Origin: Thermotoga sp. Ku-13t
GTDB taxonomy: Bacteria > Thermotogota > Thermotogae > Thermotogales > DSM-5069
Direction of reading: 5' to 3'
NCBI RefSeq assembly: GCF_011057685.1
Contig: NZ_LNFY01000001.1
Location: 434,001 to 498,000, forward strand
DNA: 64,000 nt
Shown piece after piece: positions 43,241 to 53,424 of this stretch. Below the pieces are notes generated by a model. The model ran no database searches. It saw only the letters and a list, made by a program, of their open reading frames with translations, and was not told where the DNA came from. The stretch's first letter is position 1. Every line of letters begins with the position of its first letter. The translations under genes were made by a program, and so were the position numbers.

Positions 43241-44566
43241 TCACGGTTTCTCTATGACATTTTCTTTTCCAACGATCCTCGTGACTTCTTTCGCAAATTC
43301 CTCGATGGCTTTATCAACGCTCATCTGGCCCGTAATGACTCTTTCGGTCAGTAGCTGAGCCTGGAAGGAGATCTCAGGGTACACGGGGAATGCCGGTCTG
43401 AACGTTGTGTACTTGACCAGTGCACGGCTCGTCTCCGCAATGAATTTATCCTTGTTCACAGTCCAGCAGGAATCTGCGAGATCGGATCTCGGAGACACGA
43501 AAGGTTTCATTTCGAAGTAGGACAACTGTGGCTCGATGTAAAGCAATCTTTTCAGCACTTCTGCAACCAGTTTTGGGTTCTTACAGTTGATGTTAACAGC
43601 AAAACCCGTGCCGCCAGAGATAGAGACAAACTCTGGATCACCCGGCTTACCACGGCCTGGCATCGCAGCCCATCCGATGCGTACATCCCTGTCTGGGAAG
43701 CCCCAGGACGGGTTGTTGGGATTCAACACGGACGTATAAAACCAGGTTCCCTCGACGTACATGGCGATCTTTTCCTGCCTGAACAGTTCAAACGTTTTCT
43801 CTCTCGCGCCGGGTGACACTTGTAGAGCAGCATCTCCAAGCTTTTCATCGACATAGATCTGCTTGTAAAAGTTCAGAGCATCTCGCAAAGCGCTGCTCTT
43901 GATGATCCACTTTCCGGTTTCCCAGTCGTACAGGTTACCACCTACACCGAGCAGGACCATAAAGAAACCTTGCATTGTCGTTGCTTCACCCATTTCTGTA
44001 CCTGCATTCAACTGGATCGGTATCACGCCAGGCAACTTTTCCTTGATGATCCTCGCCGTTTTGATGATATCTTCCCAGCTTCTGGGCTGCCATGGTATGG
44101 GTATCCCAGCCTTCTTGAACAATTCCTTGTTGTAGTAGATCATCCTCACATCCGTGCTTGCTGGTATCAGATATGTTTTACCTTTGTAGCTTCCCATTGC
44201 TTTCATGGAGTCATAGTAGTACTTCCATGCTGGTATCTCTGCGAGGATGTCATCGATGGGTCTCAAATATCCGGCCTCAACGAATTCTGGGACCCAGAAA
44301 CCATCGATCCAGAGTATGTCCGCTCCTCCACCACCTTTGATATCGAGGACAATCCGTGCTTTGAAATCTTCGTCCTTTATACCGGTCTGAATCAGTTCGA
44401 TGTCTATTCCGAGTTCTTTCTCGATCTCCGGGATGTACTTTTCGAACCATTCAACCACCTGAGTGTTTTTTCCACCCTTGATCGCGTTGGCGATGATTGT
44501 TAACTTCTCACCGAAGATGAAAACAGCCAGGGCTAACACAAGGACCAGTACCAGCAACCTTTTCAT
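43241..44566 (-). CDS. Sugar ABC transporter substrate-binding protein, family 1
   Basis: Exported protein of 441 aa with a signal peptide (MKRLLVLVLVLALAVFIFG) and the SBP_bac_1 landmarks: GGGGADILWIDGFWVPEFVEAGYLRPID, YLIPASTDVRMIYYNKELFKKAG, KIAMYVEGTWFYTS and GFAVNINCKNPKLVAEVLK. It is the recognition component of the CUT1 importer just downstream. Together with GH38 and a PHP hydrolase the ligand is probably a mannose-containing oligosaccharide or mannoside (inferred). Confidence 0.92.
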   Translation of the reverse strand: MKRLLVLVLVLALAVFIFGEKLTIIANAIKGGKNTQVVEWFEKYIPEIEKELGIDIELIQTGIKDEDFKARIVLDIKGGGGADILWIDGFWVPEFVEAGYLRPIDDILAEIPAWKYYYDSMKAMGSYKGKTYLIPASTDVRMIYYNKELFKKAGIPIPWQPRSWEDIIKTARIIKEKLPGVIPIQLNAGTEMGEATTMQGFFMVLLGVGGNLYDWETGKWIIKSSALRDALNFYKQIYVDEKLGDAALQVSPGAREKTFELFRQEKIAMYVEGTWFYTSVLNPNNPSWGFPDRDVRIGWAAMPGRGKPGDPEFVSISGGTGFAVNINCKNPKLVAEVLKRLLYIEPQLSYFEMKPFVSPRSDLADSCWTVNKDKFIAETSRALVKYTTFRPAFPVYPEISFQAQLLTERVITGQMSVDKAIEEFAKEVTRIVGKENVIEKP

Positions 44567-44578
44567 AAAAGCACCCCC

Positions 44579-45649
44579 TCACGAATGCGGGTGTTCCGTG
44601 CACCCGCAGGAATTCCTCACAACCAGTTTCGTCGGAACGTAATGTTTCTTGACTGGAACATTTCCCCAGCTCAACAGCGAGAGCAGTATTGCCGCAGCCT
44701 TTTCACCCATCCGTTCGGGGTATTGTCTGACAGTCGTCAGACTTGGGCGCACGAAATCGCTGAACAGTAGATCGTCGAATCCTACCACCGCGATATCTTT
44801 GGGAATGTTCATCCCAAGCATCTGTAGTCCAGACATGACCTCAACGGCCAGAAGATCTGTACATGCAAAAATGGCGTCAAAACTCTTCAACGCCCTGCAT
44901 TGCTCTCTTACGCTACCTCTGCGCACTTCAATCAGTGTCAGACTTGCGTTCGATTCGCTACAAGCCAAACTGGCTCCGCGAAATCTGTCTCTCACGCTGC
45001 TCACTTTCGTCGTCTCCCACGTGACGAAAGCTATCCTTTTACACCCATGCACGTCGATCAAGTGTTTCGTAACATCGTAAGCCCCTTTCTGGTTGTCCGA
45101 TTCGACTGAGTACCCATCCAATCTTTCCACCGTCCTGTCCACGAAGACGATGGGGCGGCGTTCTGCGAGAAGTTGCCTGACCAGCTCATTCCGTAACATG
45201 CTCAGGTGCGGAAACACTATGAAACCGGACACATTCAGCTCCAGAAATTTTTTAAACTTCTGCCACTCCGAAGAACTGTTTTCGTCCGCGAACTGAACCA
45301 CGGCGTGGAAGCCCAGGCTCGAGATGTGTTGTTCGATGCCTTTGAGTATTCCAATACTCAGAAAATCAGAGGCCGAGCTGAGAAAAACACCAATCAGGTT
45401 CGATATCTGCCTCATCTCTTCCTTTTTCTTCACGAAACTTCCAATACCTTGCAACCTGTAAAGATAACCCTCTATCACCAGCTCGTCTATGGCTTTTCTG
45501 ACCGTAATTCTGCTCACTTGAAACATGTCCATTAACTCTTTTTCAGACGGGATTCTATCGTCTGGCATCAACTCGCCTGTCTTTATTTTGTTCAGCAGGT
45601 ACTCCTTTACCACCTTGTACAGGGGCTTTCGTTTGGCGGCACTCATCAT
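44579..45649 (-). CDS. GntR-headed LacI-type transcriptional regulator (AraR-like architecture)
   Basis: Repressor of 356 aa that joins a GntR winged helix (about 8-75: GELMPDDRIPSEKELMDMFQVSRITVRKAIDEL, then GIGSFVKKK) to a LacI/periplasmic-binding sensor domain (about 85-345: NLIGVFLSS, AFVTWETTKVSSVRDRFRG, DIAVVGFDDLLFSDFVRPSLTTVRQ). The same fusion occurs in AraR of Bacillus. It is the first gene of the mannoside operon and is likely autoregulated. The start ATG lies only 5 nt after the -10 box, so the message appears leaderless. Confidence 0.9.
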   Translation of the reverse strand: MMSAAKRKPLYKVVKEYLLNKIKTGELMPDDRIPSEKELMDMFQVSRITVRKAIDELVIEGYLYRLQGIGSFVKKKEEMRQISNLIGVFLSSASDFLSIGILKGIEQHISSLGFHAVVQFADENSSSEWQKFKKFLELNVSGFIVFPHLSMLRNELVRQLLAERRPIVFVDRTVERLDGYSVESDNQKGAYDVTKHLIDVHGCKRIAFVTWETTKVSSVRDRFRGASLACSESNASLTLIEVRRGSVREQCRALKSFDAIFACTDLLAVEVMSGLQMLGMNIPKDIAVVGFDDLLFSDFVRPSLTTVRQYPERMGEKAAAILLSLLSWGNVPVKKHYVPTKLVVRNSCGCTEHPHS

Positions 45650-45683
45650 AACATGTTATATCATATAATTACGGATGTGTCAA
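45648..45683 (-). promoter_or_regulatory. Promoter with overlapping operator, mannoside operon
   Basis: On the minus strand TTGACA (45683-45678), exactly 17 nt, then TATAAC (45660-45655). The perfect 12-bp palindrome ATAACATGTTAT (45648-45659) covers the -10 box and the start codon. It is the natural binding site of the regulator encoded by the first gene. Confidence 0.75.
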
Positions 45684-46254
45684 GTTCTATGTTCAAAGTG
45701 TTCCAGAAAGAATACATTTATGTTGTCACAGGTTCGAACTGGTTTGCCACTTTTTAGATTCAATCTGAAACGCTGATTCGCACAATTTTGCTTTCGCGCA
45801 TTTCCGAGCCTTCGAGCTTGTGAGCGCGAAAAGTTAACGATTTTGGATCGCGGCAGGTTTGCTGTCAAAAGTCATCCGTTCCAGAGCGTGAGGAACGGGT
45901 CTTTCATCGTCTGTACATAGTACTGTTACCTTCCCCTAAGCTTCAGCTCCGTATATATCTTATGGGAGCGCTCCTGAAAGAATGAGTAGAAAACCACGTC
46001 CGTGCATTGGGATAGGTCTAAGCTATTGGAATTGGTCGTGAAATAGACAGGAGTGCTCCAAAGAGAAGGGAAAAAGTAATAACGGTGAACGCAAACAGTG
46101 AGAAAAAATATAAGGAAAACTTTTTTGAACGATGAGCCAGGTCAAGGAAAGAGCAAAAAGGTGAATCGGAGGAAGGCAAATTAAAAAGATCAGCCCCGCA
46201 CAGCGCGGGGCTTTTTTGCTTTCACCTGTACCTCGTGGGCACAACGGGTAGTCT
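45660..46254. other. Non-coding stretch with several inverted repeats, possible small RNA
   Basis: No credible protein gene is present in about 590 bp. Visible structure: TTTCGCGC / GCGCGAAA (about 45792-45831), CCGTTCC / GGAACGG (about 45887-45899), GGAGCGCTCC (about 45965-45974), a 19-codon ATG frame at 45982-46041 of doubtful reality, a purine-rich plus strand from 46040 on, and an intrinsic terminator at 46192-46217 in the plus direction. An untranslated plus-strand RNA ending at that terminator is possible. Confidence 0.45.
46192..46217 (+). terminator. Intrinsic terminator, probably bidirectional
   Basis: AGCCCCGC / GCGGGGCT (8 bp, loop ACAGC) directly followed by six T on the plus strand. 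On the minus strand GATCTTTTT follows, so it may also end the GH67 transcript 40 bp after that gene's stop. The better T-run is on the plus strand, where no coding gene leads into it. Confidence 0.85.
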
Positions 46255-48291
46255 TTACGGATAAATCTTTCTCCCTCTCTCGTCTGGTATACCCGTTCTC
46301 CGGTAAAAGTACGTGTTGATGACATCCCTCCATTCTTTGGCATGTTCCAGCTGCATCATCAATCTCTCGAGCACACGTCTGTACCTGACCGGATCGATCC
46401 TGCCTTCGAGTTCCTGCCATCTCTTCACGAATTCTTCGACTTCTTCAACTCCTTCGAAGTGCAGATCGTAGATCGCCTGGATCAGGGTCTTACCGGATTT
46501 CAACCTGTGATCGTAGCGAACCCGATGGAAAAACAGGAGGAGATCTTCTGGACACGTTTCTATGCTGTCGAAGATCTCGCGCCAGGGTGAGCGATACTGG
46601 AGCGTGAAACCAGTTCCTTTCGACGTTCTATCGACTCCGATCGCTTCCCAGTTCGCCCTGTGGTAGGTGCCCCACTTCGAGTACTCGTAACCTTCGGGAT
46701 TCGGACCGTAATGATGGTTCGGATTCACCATCCAGCCAAGCCCGAACGGGGTCGTGTACTTCTCGTAAGTTCTGTGGGATTTCATCAACATGTACTCGAT
46801 GTTGCTCATCACTTTTTCATCGCTTCCGAAAGTCAGAACGATCCATTCCCTCACGATGTTCTCCACACGCTCATCAGGGTCCCACGCGAGCCTTCCAAAA
46901 GTGTACAGGTTGGCCTGCGCAAGATCGTGTCCCGTCCAGTTCGGATCCGTACCAACGTTCGAAACGCCAGCCACACCGCAAAGCTTCCTTTCGAAAAGTG
47001 TGCCATCCACGATCCTCTTGACGAAGGAGCCTTCTCCCTTCGCAAAGGTGTCAAAGTCGAGCACTTCCTTCCAGAACGTTCCAAGATAACACAGATGTAC
47101 CTGCTGACCGGTGTACTCCTGCGTGATCTGAAGTTCGAGCATTTGATTGGTCCGCTCCAGCGCCCCGAACAGCGGCGAAACAGGCTCTCTCACCTGAAAG
47201 TCCATCGGCCCAAACTTGGTCTGAAGGATCACGTTGTCGTTGAACTGACCATCGAGAGGTTTGAAATTGTCGTAGGCCGCCTTCGCCCTGTCAGTTGAAT
47301 GGTCCCTCCAGTCCTGCATACAGTTGTAAACGAACGTGCGCCAGATCACAACGCCTCCGAACGGCTCGAGCGCCTCAGCCAGCATGTTCGCCCCGTCCAC
47401 GTGCGTTCTACCGAAGAAGTGCGGGCCTGGGTTGAATTCTGAATCAGCCTTGACAAGAAAACCGCCGAAATCTGGTATGAAGCTGTAGATCTTTTTAGCC
47501 TGATTTTTCCACCAATCTCTGACTCTTCGATCCAGCGGATCTGCCGTTTCCAGACCGCCGAGGATCATCGGTGAAGCGAAATTCACACTGAGATAGATCT
47601 TTATGCCGTAATCTCTGAACAGATCTGCTAGCGATGAGAGTTTCCTCAGATATTTTTCATCGTCGATCAGTTTCACAGCTTCATTTCTCACGTTCACGTT
47701 GTTCAACACCACCCCGTTGATACCGATCGAAGCAAGCAGTCTGGCATAATCCCTGATCCTTCGATTCATCACGATGCGACCCTTTTCGAAGAAAATCGAT
47801 CTTCCAGCGTATCCTCTCTCGACCGAACCGTCCAGATTGTCCCAGTGGTTGATCATCCTTAAAGGCATCGCCGGCCCAGAGATCACGTTCATCGTCTCTA
47901 CGCGTTCGCCCAGTCTAACGCGTTTGATGAGCTCAAACACAGCGTGGACAAAACCTGACGATCTTTCCGCTCCAACAACGAACGATTCCGTGCCGCGAAT
48001 GTTCCTGTGGAGGATGAAGAAACCTTCTTCATGCAGCTCTGGCGTCTCAAAGAGTTCGGCGAGTTTCCCGATCTGAGCGAGGACTAACGCCCTTTTCTTC
48101 TTGAAGCTGTGTTCGATCGAAGGCTCAAGATCGAGTGCACACCTGGCAAACCGTTTCAGCTCGGCGAGCGCGGTCTTCACCTCTTCACGATCGGCGAGCA
48201 GAACGATCCTTTTGAACCATTCTCTGTAATGGGAAAGTTCCTCCTCCGGCAGTTTTCTGTATTCGAGCCAGCACATTTCGTACTGATCCAT
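46255..48291 (-). CDS. aguA: Glycoside hydrolase family 67 alpha-glucuronidase
   Basis: Cytoplasmic enzyme of 678 aa removing (4-O-methyl)glucuronic acid from the non-reducing end of aldouronic xylo-oligosaccharides. GH67 landmarks: [70 protein letters not shown] (catalytic acids), [20 protein letters not shown] and [35 protein letters not shown]. No signal peptide. ATG 48291 is 6 nt behind GAGGTG. It is the last gene of the xylan locus, 10 nt after the GH42 gene. Confidence 0.96.
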   Translation of the reverse strand: MDQYEMCWLEYRKLPEEELSHYREWFKRIVLLADREEVKTALAELKRFARCALDLEPSIEHSFKKKRALVLAQIGKLAELFETPELHEEGFFILHRNIRGTESFVVGAERSSGFVHAVFELIKRVRLGERVETMNVISGPAMPLRMINHWDNLDGSVERGYAGRSIFFEKGRIVMNRRIRDYARLLASIGINGVVLNNVNVRNEAVKLIDDEKYLRKLSSLADLFRDYGIKIYLSVNFASPMILGGLETADPLDRRVRDWWKNQAKKIYSFIPDFGGFLVKADSEFNPGPHFFGRTHVDGANMLAEALEPFGGVVIWRTFVYNCMQDWRDHSTDRAKAAYDNFKPLDGQFNDNVILQTKFGPMDFQVREPVSPLFGALERTNQMLELQITQEYTGQQVHLCYLGTFWKEVLDFDTFAKGEGSFVKRIVDGTLFERKLCGVAGVSNVGTDPNWTGHDLAQANLYTFGRLAWDPDERVENIVREWIVLTFGSDEKVMSNIEYMLMKSHRTYEKYTTPFGLGWMVNPNHHYGPNPEGYEYSKWGTYHRANWEAIGVDRTSKGTGFTLQYRSPWREIFDSIETCPEDLLLFFHRVRYDHRLKSGKTLIQAIYDLHFEGVEEVEEFVKRWQELEGRIDPVRYRRVLERLMMQLEHAKEWRDVINTYFYRRTGIPDERGRKIYP

Positions 48292-48301
48292 CTTCATCAC
48301 C

Positions 48302-50332
48302 TCATCGTTCGATCCTTTCCAGGACCAGAACGTCCTCAGCATCCAGAATCAATTTCTCGGCGAACAACTGACCGCGCAGAACGTCCCGCCACGTTCCTCC
48401 TTTCAAACAGATCTCTTTTTGCTCCTTACTGAAATTCATGACGAACAGGTAAGTTCTTCCATCTTCACTCCGTTTTTTGACGATCTCGAGACCATCGAAC
48501 GGTTCATCGCAAACAGTTTCAATACCGTGTTGTTCGATCACGTAGCGCACGAAGTCGTTACAAAATTCCTGTGAGGCGCAGGCGGCGATGTAGTACGCTG
48601 TGCCAGAGCCATACCTGCTCATTGTCACACAGGGCTGGCTCGCATAGATACCATCCGCGTAAGTTCCGAGCACGTTTGCTCCTTCGACCTTTATCAAGCC
48701 TTCAAGAAGTTTCACAGCATAGCTTTTGCCCATGAAGGTCATTTTTCTTTCTTCGTCCGGTGGGAAAGCGTCGAACTCCTCGACCCGCACGCCGAAAACA
48801 TCGTTCAGTGACGCCAGATAACCTCCGAGCCACGCGAGGTTGTTCTCATTGACGATTCCACTCATCGTTGTGGCAACGAACACTCCACCAGCTTCAACGT
48901 ATCCTCTGATTTTTTTAGCCGTTCTTTCGTTCAGCATGAACAGCGCCGGTGCGAAGACGGCTCTGTACTTGCTGAAATCCTGTTCTACCGAGAGGATGTC
49001 CACACCTGTGTTCATCCTCAGAAGGGCTCTGTAGTACTTCTCAACTTCCTGAAGGTAGGTGAAGTCGATGTTTGGCCCCGGACTGTCCTCCAGCGCCCAC
49101 CAGCTGTTCCAGTCAAACAGGACACCAGTCTGCGAGTGAACGTGCGTGTCAGGGATTTCTGGTTCGAGCCTGCTCAGATCCTGTCCAACACGCTTAACAG
49201 CTTTGAAGACCCGGGTCTCGTTACTGCTGGCATGTGTTATCACGGCTCCATGGAAGCGTTCACATCCTCCCCTGGACTGGCGGATCTGAAAATAGAGTGC
49301 TCCGTCCGCGCCGTGGGCGATGATCTGAAACGTATGCAGCCTCAAAGCCGATTCAGATTTCTGGTGGTTGTACCATTTCCAGATCGCCTGCGAAGGTGAT
49401 TGTTCCATGAGCAAGATAGGTTTTCCGTCTGCGGCTCCCCTCATGAGCGCGCACCTCAACGATACCTTCGCGTGGTCCTCGGTGTAATCCGGATAGCTGT
49501 CCCAGGATATCACGTCCATTTTTCTGGCCCAGAGGAAGTAATCGAGCGGTTTGAAGGTGGCCATGAGGTTCGTGGTGACTGGTACGTGCGGCGTGTGCTT
49601 TTTCAAGGCCTGGTATTCCAGCTCAAAACATTCAAGCAGGCTCTCGTTCATGAACCTTCTGTAATCCTGATAGATCGCGGGATTGATGGACTGAAATCTG
49701 TCCTTTCTGAACAGCAGAAGATTCCGCGTTGTCGGTACAGTGATCTCTTCCCAGTCGTAGATCGTCTGACCCCAGAACTGGGTGTACCAGCTTTTGTTCA
49801 ACTCTTCCAGCGAGCCGTATTTCTCTTTCAACCATTCTCTGAACTTCCGTTCGCACATTTCACAGTAACAGTAGTTCGCGTACTCGTTGTTCACATGCCA
49901 GAGGATCAAAGGTTTATAACTTTTGTACCTCTCAGCCAGTTTTTCGGCGATGTTCGCAGCGAATCGCCTGTATTTTTCGCTGTTCGGACAGAAGTTCGCC
50001 CTGCCCCCAGGAGTTCTTCTGTGACCGTTCACATCGACCGCCAGGATCTCGGGATACTTTCGGGTCATCCACAAAGGTGGAGCAGCTGTTGGTGTCGCCA
50101 GACAGACGAAGAAACCTTCTTTCTCCAGAATTTCGAGTGCTCTGTCCAGAAAAGAAAAATCGTAGCTGTTCTCGTCTCTCTGTATCAAAGACCAGCAGAA
50201 CACTCCTATGGTTGCGATGTTCATGTTCGCCTCTTTCATCCACTTCAAATCTTTCCTGAAGATTTCCTCGTTCCATTGCTCCGGGTAGCACTCTCCACCG
50301 TACAGGAACTCTTCTTGTCCAGGGATTCTCAA
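48302..50332 (-). CDS. Glycoside hydrolase family 42 beta-galactosidase
   Basis: Cytoplasmic enzyme of 676 aa. The GH42 N-terminus [29 protein letters not shown] is followed by acid/base Glu in [19 protein letters not shown], whose cysteines form the family zinc site, the nucleophile Glu in [13 protein letters not shown], and a trimerisation domain around 390-590. It hydrolyses beta-galactosides or alpha-L-arabinopyranosides; in a xylan locus side-chain trimming is likely. The start is TTG 50332, in frame with [12 protein letters not shown]; an ATG nearby is in a different frame. Confidence 0.92.
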   Translation of the reverse strand: MRIPGQEEFLYGGECYPEQWNEEIFRKDLKWMKEANMNIATIGVFCWSLIQRDENSYDFSFLDRALEILEKEGFFVCLATPTAAPPLWMTRKYPEILAVDVNGHRRTPGGRANFCPNSEKYRRFAANIAEKLAERYKSYKPLILWHVNNEYANYCYCEMCERKFREWLKEKYGSLEELNKSWYTQFWGQTIYDWEEITVPTTRNLLLFRKDRFQSINPAIYQDYRRFMNESLLECFELEYQALKKHTPHVPVTTNLMATFKPLDYFLWARKMDVISWDSYPDYTEDHAKVSLRCALMRGAADGKPILLMEQSPSQAIWKWYNHQKSESALRLHTFQIIAHGADGALYFQIRQSRGGCERFHGAVITHASSNETRVFKAVKRVGQDLSRLEPEIPDTHVHSQTGVLFDWNSWWALEDSPGPNIDFTYLQEVEKYYRALLRMNTGVDILSVEQDFSKYRAVFAPALFMLNERTAKKIRGYVEAGGVFVATTMSGIVNENNLAWLGGYLASLNDVFGVRVEEFDAFPPDEERKMTFMGKSYAVKLLEGLIKVEGANVLGTYADGIYASQPCVTMSRYGSGTAYYIAACASQEFCNDFVRYVIEQHGIETVCDEPFDGLEIVKKRSEDGRTYLFVMNFSKEQKEICLKGGTWRDVLRGQLFAEKLILDAEDVLVLERIER

Positions 50333-50362
50333 AGCGCATCACCACCTTCAGGATTTTAAAAA

Positions 50363-50385
50363 GGGCCCACCTGGACGGTAGGCCC
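50363..50385 (-). terminator. Hairpin after the binding-protein gene (attenuator or terminator)
   Basis: GGGCCCACC / GGTAGGCCC pair over 9 positions with one mismatch (C/A) and loop TGGAC, between the binding-protein stop (50409) and the GH42 start. On the minus strand CCTTTTTAAAATCC follows, the clearest T-run of the five post-binding-protein hairpins, so partial termination is likely. Confidence 0.7.
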
Positions 50386-50408
50386 CCAGATTGAACACAA
50401 CGGAGGAA

Positions 50409-52369
50409 TCACTTCTGCTTGATGAAGAACTGCATGGGCATGGCGTTGAGCGGGCTTCTCAGCACGTCGTCGGTCACGATCTTTTCTGGAACGTTTCTGA
50501 AGTTGTTCTTCACTACGGCCGGAGACAGATCTTCACCCACCGTGCCTATGAGCCACAGGTTCTCTCTGTGGATCTTCGTAACTTCGCTCATGTATTCCTT
50601 GATCTCTTCGTCGCTCGTGGCTGTCTGTATCTTGAGCCACAGATCCACGAGTCTTATCACATCTTCAGGCGGGACCTCTGCGTCGGCTGGAGGTGTTTCA
50701 CCCTTCAGATACGCCTGGATCCAGGTTGTCCAGGGTGCGTACCACCAATCGGCGTACAGGGTCACGCCGGGAAAGGTGAGCATCGGGGAAGCGAGCGGTT
50801 GGGCTGCCCTGTCGAACGCCCACACGGCCGCATCGTATTCACCGGTTCCCATCCTGGTTTCGAGCAGAGACCTTTCGATGTTGTTCACTTCGATCCACAA
50901 ACCTATCTTCTTCCAGTGCTCCTTCACCATCGTCCAGATGTCTGCATGCATCTGTCCTGTGACTTCGACGGTGAACCTCAACGGTCTTCCATCCGGGAGC
51001 AGTCTGTATTCGTGTTTCGCATCCCACTTCAAGCCCATTTCATCGAGCAGTTTGTTCGCCTGGTCTGGATCGTAATCTGCGTAGGCTTTCTCCCACTCAG
51101 GATCGTAGTAAGCTGAACCGCTGACAAACGAAGCCTGCCTCGGTTTGGCCATACCGTTGAACAGCACTTCACTGATCTCTTCCCTGTTGATCGCCAGAGA
51201 CAGGGCACTCCTGAACCTCACATCGTTGAACACCTGTCTCAAAACTGGATCGGGATGTGCCGGGTTCAACGACACCCTGCTGACGGATCCGTTGGCCGCG
51301 ATCCAGTTCAGAACCCTGTAATCGCCTTTCTTCTCATTCTCCTTGAGCAGTGTGTAGTTGCCCGCTCCCGACGCGAGGCCACCTATGTGCCTCCACTGCA
51401 TGTCGATTTGACCGGACACCGCTCTCAGCAGGATGATTTCGTTGTCTGTCACGTATTCGTGTCTGATGTAGTCGATGTACGGCAACTGGTTACCCTCGAT
51501 GTCCACCGCCCAGAAGTACGGATTTCTCTCCAGCACGTAGAAGGGTTCCGACGGATCGGTGATGGCTTTCCAGGTTCCCAGCACCGGAAGTTCCACGTTC
51601 CTCACGATGTTGTTCTTCTGGTTGAAGAGGTCGACCCACGTGTTGACGCCAGCAACCTTCTGCATCTCTTCCTGAATCTTCTCCATGGGTGTGTACTTCG
51701 GATGGAACTGCTTGAGATAGTGCTTCGGAGCGCCAGTGAACCCGGTACTGTACGCTACCTGGAGCATGAACAGTGCGTAAGGCTTGCCGAATTCGAATTT
51801 GATCGTGTAATCGTCGATCTTGGTGACCTTGGTTTGCACGCCTCCGATCCTGAACCATTCTGGCTTGGTCGGTGTGAGTTCATCGTTCCCCACGATGTCC
51901 TCAACCCAGAAGAGGATGTCATCGGCTGTGTAAGGATGACCATCCGACCACTTGACGCCTTTCCTCAGATAGAAGATGTATATTCTTCCGTTCTCGAGTA
52001 TGTCCCATGCCTTGGCAAGCCCGGGCAGGAAAGAACCACCTTCCATGTCCCAGTACACCAGATGCGGCTCCACGATCTTGTAGATTCCCCACTGGTCTGC
52101 GAGACCTTTCCAGACTCTCCTCCACGTTCCACCGAACTGACCAACCTCTTCGTGGGGTATGACCACCAGAGGTTCTTCCGGGAGCCTCTGCTCAACTGGT
52201 GGCAATTTTCCCTGCTTGACAAGCTCCGTCAGCATCGGAGATTCCTTGTACTGTGTGATTTTTTGCCCGTCAACTTCTCCATCTCGGCAGGCGTCGCGTA
52301 CACACCCCAACCGAAGGCCCAGACCACGGTCATTGTCAGGACTAACATCAGCAACAGGCGAACCTTCAT
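50409..52369 (-). pseudogene. Oligosaccharide/oligopeptide-type ABC substrate-binding protein, frameshifted
   Basis: SBP_bac_5 (DppA/OppA-type) binding protein of about 653 aa; in Thermotoga this class next to xylan enzymes binds xylo-oligosaccharides. The signal peptide starts at ATG 52369 (MKVRLLLMLVLTMTVVWAFG, behind GGGGGG) and runs to ATPAEMEKLTGKK. There the frame breaks at six A (plus-strand T6, 52259-52264); one extra A would join TGKK to ITQYKESPMLTELVKQGKL and the rest, which is intact (DKANKLLDEMG-like and FTVEVTGQM regions visible). Either an assembly error, a true lesion, or a slippage site. Everything after the break looks under normal coding constraint. Confidence 0.85.
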
Positions 52370-52383
52370 GAAAATCCCCCCTT

Positions 52384-53424
52384 TTAAAGTTGTCGAACAC
52401 TCTTTAGAGAGAGCTTTTCTGCGAAGTGGCAGGCCACATAGTGTGGGACTTCCTCCGGACCAACGTTGCGGAACTCCGGCACCGCGTTTCTGCAAATTTC
52501 TTCTGCGTACGGACATCTCGGATGAAAATGGCATCCGGGTGGTGGATTGATGGGGCTCGGTACCTCTCCCTCGATAGGTTTCAACTCTCCAGCCGCATCG
52601 GGATCAGGTTTTGGAACCGACAGGAGCAAGGACTCAGTGTAAGGATGCTTCGGCGAGTTGAACAGCCCCTCTGTGCGCGCCAGTTCAACGATCCTTCCAA
52701 GGTACATGACCGCTACCCGGTCGCTCACGTGCTGGACGACACTCAAATCGTGTGAAATGAACAGATACGTCAGTTTGAACTTTTCCTGAAGCTCCATGAG
52801 CAAGTTGAGAATCTGAGCGCGAATCGACACGTCCAGTGCGGCCACTGGCTCGTCGCAGATGACGAGCTTCGGCCTGAGAGCCAGCGCCCTGGCGATGACG
52901 ATCCTCTGCCTCTGACCACCGCTGAACGCGTGGGGATACCTGATCATGTATTCTGGTCTGAGTCCAACAGCTTCGAGCAGCTCGGCAACTTTTTCCTCGA
53001 GTTCCTTACCCCTGGCTATTTTGTTCACGAGCAGAGGCTCTCCGACGATCTCCTTGACTTTCAAACGTGGGTTGAGGGACGTGTACGGGTTCTGAAAGAT
53101 CAGCTGCATGTACCTTCTCAGAGGTTTCAGCTCTTTCTTCGACAGTTTCGCCACGTCAACCATTTTCCCATCGACGTTGAGCAGTATCTCGCCTTCAGTT
53201 GGATCGATAGCCCGCAGTATGCAGCGCGCCGTGGTCGTCTTACCGCAACCGGATTCTCCCACAAGGGCGAGCGTCTCACCTTCGAAGAGATCGAAGCTTA
53301 TTCCATCGACCGCCTTGACATAGCCCACAACTTTTTTGAAGAGCCCTTTTTCGATCGGAAAGTACTTTTTCAAATTTCTCACTTCGAGCAACTTCTGGCT
53401 CGTTTTCAACTCACTTACCTCCAT
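52384..53424 (-). CDS. Oligopeptide/oligosaccharide ABC transporter ATPase, OppF type
   Basis: ATPase of 346 aa: EVRNLKKYFPIEKGLFKK (OppF-style insertion), Walker A GESGCGKTT, FQNPYTSLNPRLKVKEI, signature FSGGQRQRIVIARAL, Walker B LVICDEPVAALDVS, and the C-terminal oligo_HPY zinc/cluster-like region PPPGCHFHPRCPYAEEICRNAVPEF. It overlaps the OppD-type gene by 14 bp and precedes the binding-protein gene, so the operon order is permeases, ATPases, binding protein. Xylo-oligosaccharide uptake is inferred from neighbours. Confidence 0.93.
   Translation of the reverse strand: MEVSELKTSQKLLEVRNLKKYFPIEKGLFKKVVGYVKAVDGISFDLFEGETLALVGESGCGKTTTARCILRAIDPTEGEILLNVDGKMVDVAKLSKKELKPLRRYMQLIFQNPYTSLNPRLKVKEIVGEPLLVNKIARGKELEEKVAELLEAVGLRPEYMIRYPHAFSGGQRQRIVIARALALRPKLVICDEPVAALDVSIRAQILNLLMELQEKFKLTYLFISHDLSVVQHVSDRVAVMYLGRIVELARTEGLFNSPKHPYTESLLLSVPKPDPDAAGELKPIEGEVPSPINPPPGCHFHPRCPYAEEICRNAVPEFRNVGPEEVPHYVACHFAEKLSLKSVRQL

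Noticed and set aside
46023..46343. Minus-strand open frame of 106 codons downstream of aguA
   Set aside because: It spans the terminator hairpin and the end of aguA, has no ribosome site and no recognisable family.
52259..52264. Programmed -1 frameshift as the accepted reading of the binding-protein gene
   Set aside because: The A-run could slip, but a heptamer with good re-pairing plus a downstream pseudoknot is not evident, and a second one-base loss in the same operon makes an indel or sequence error more likely.
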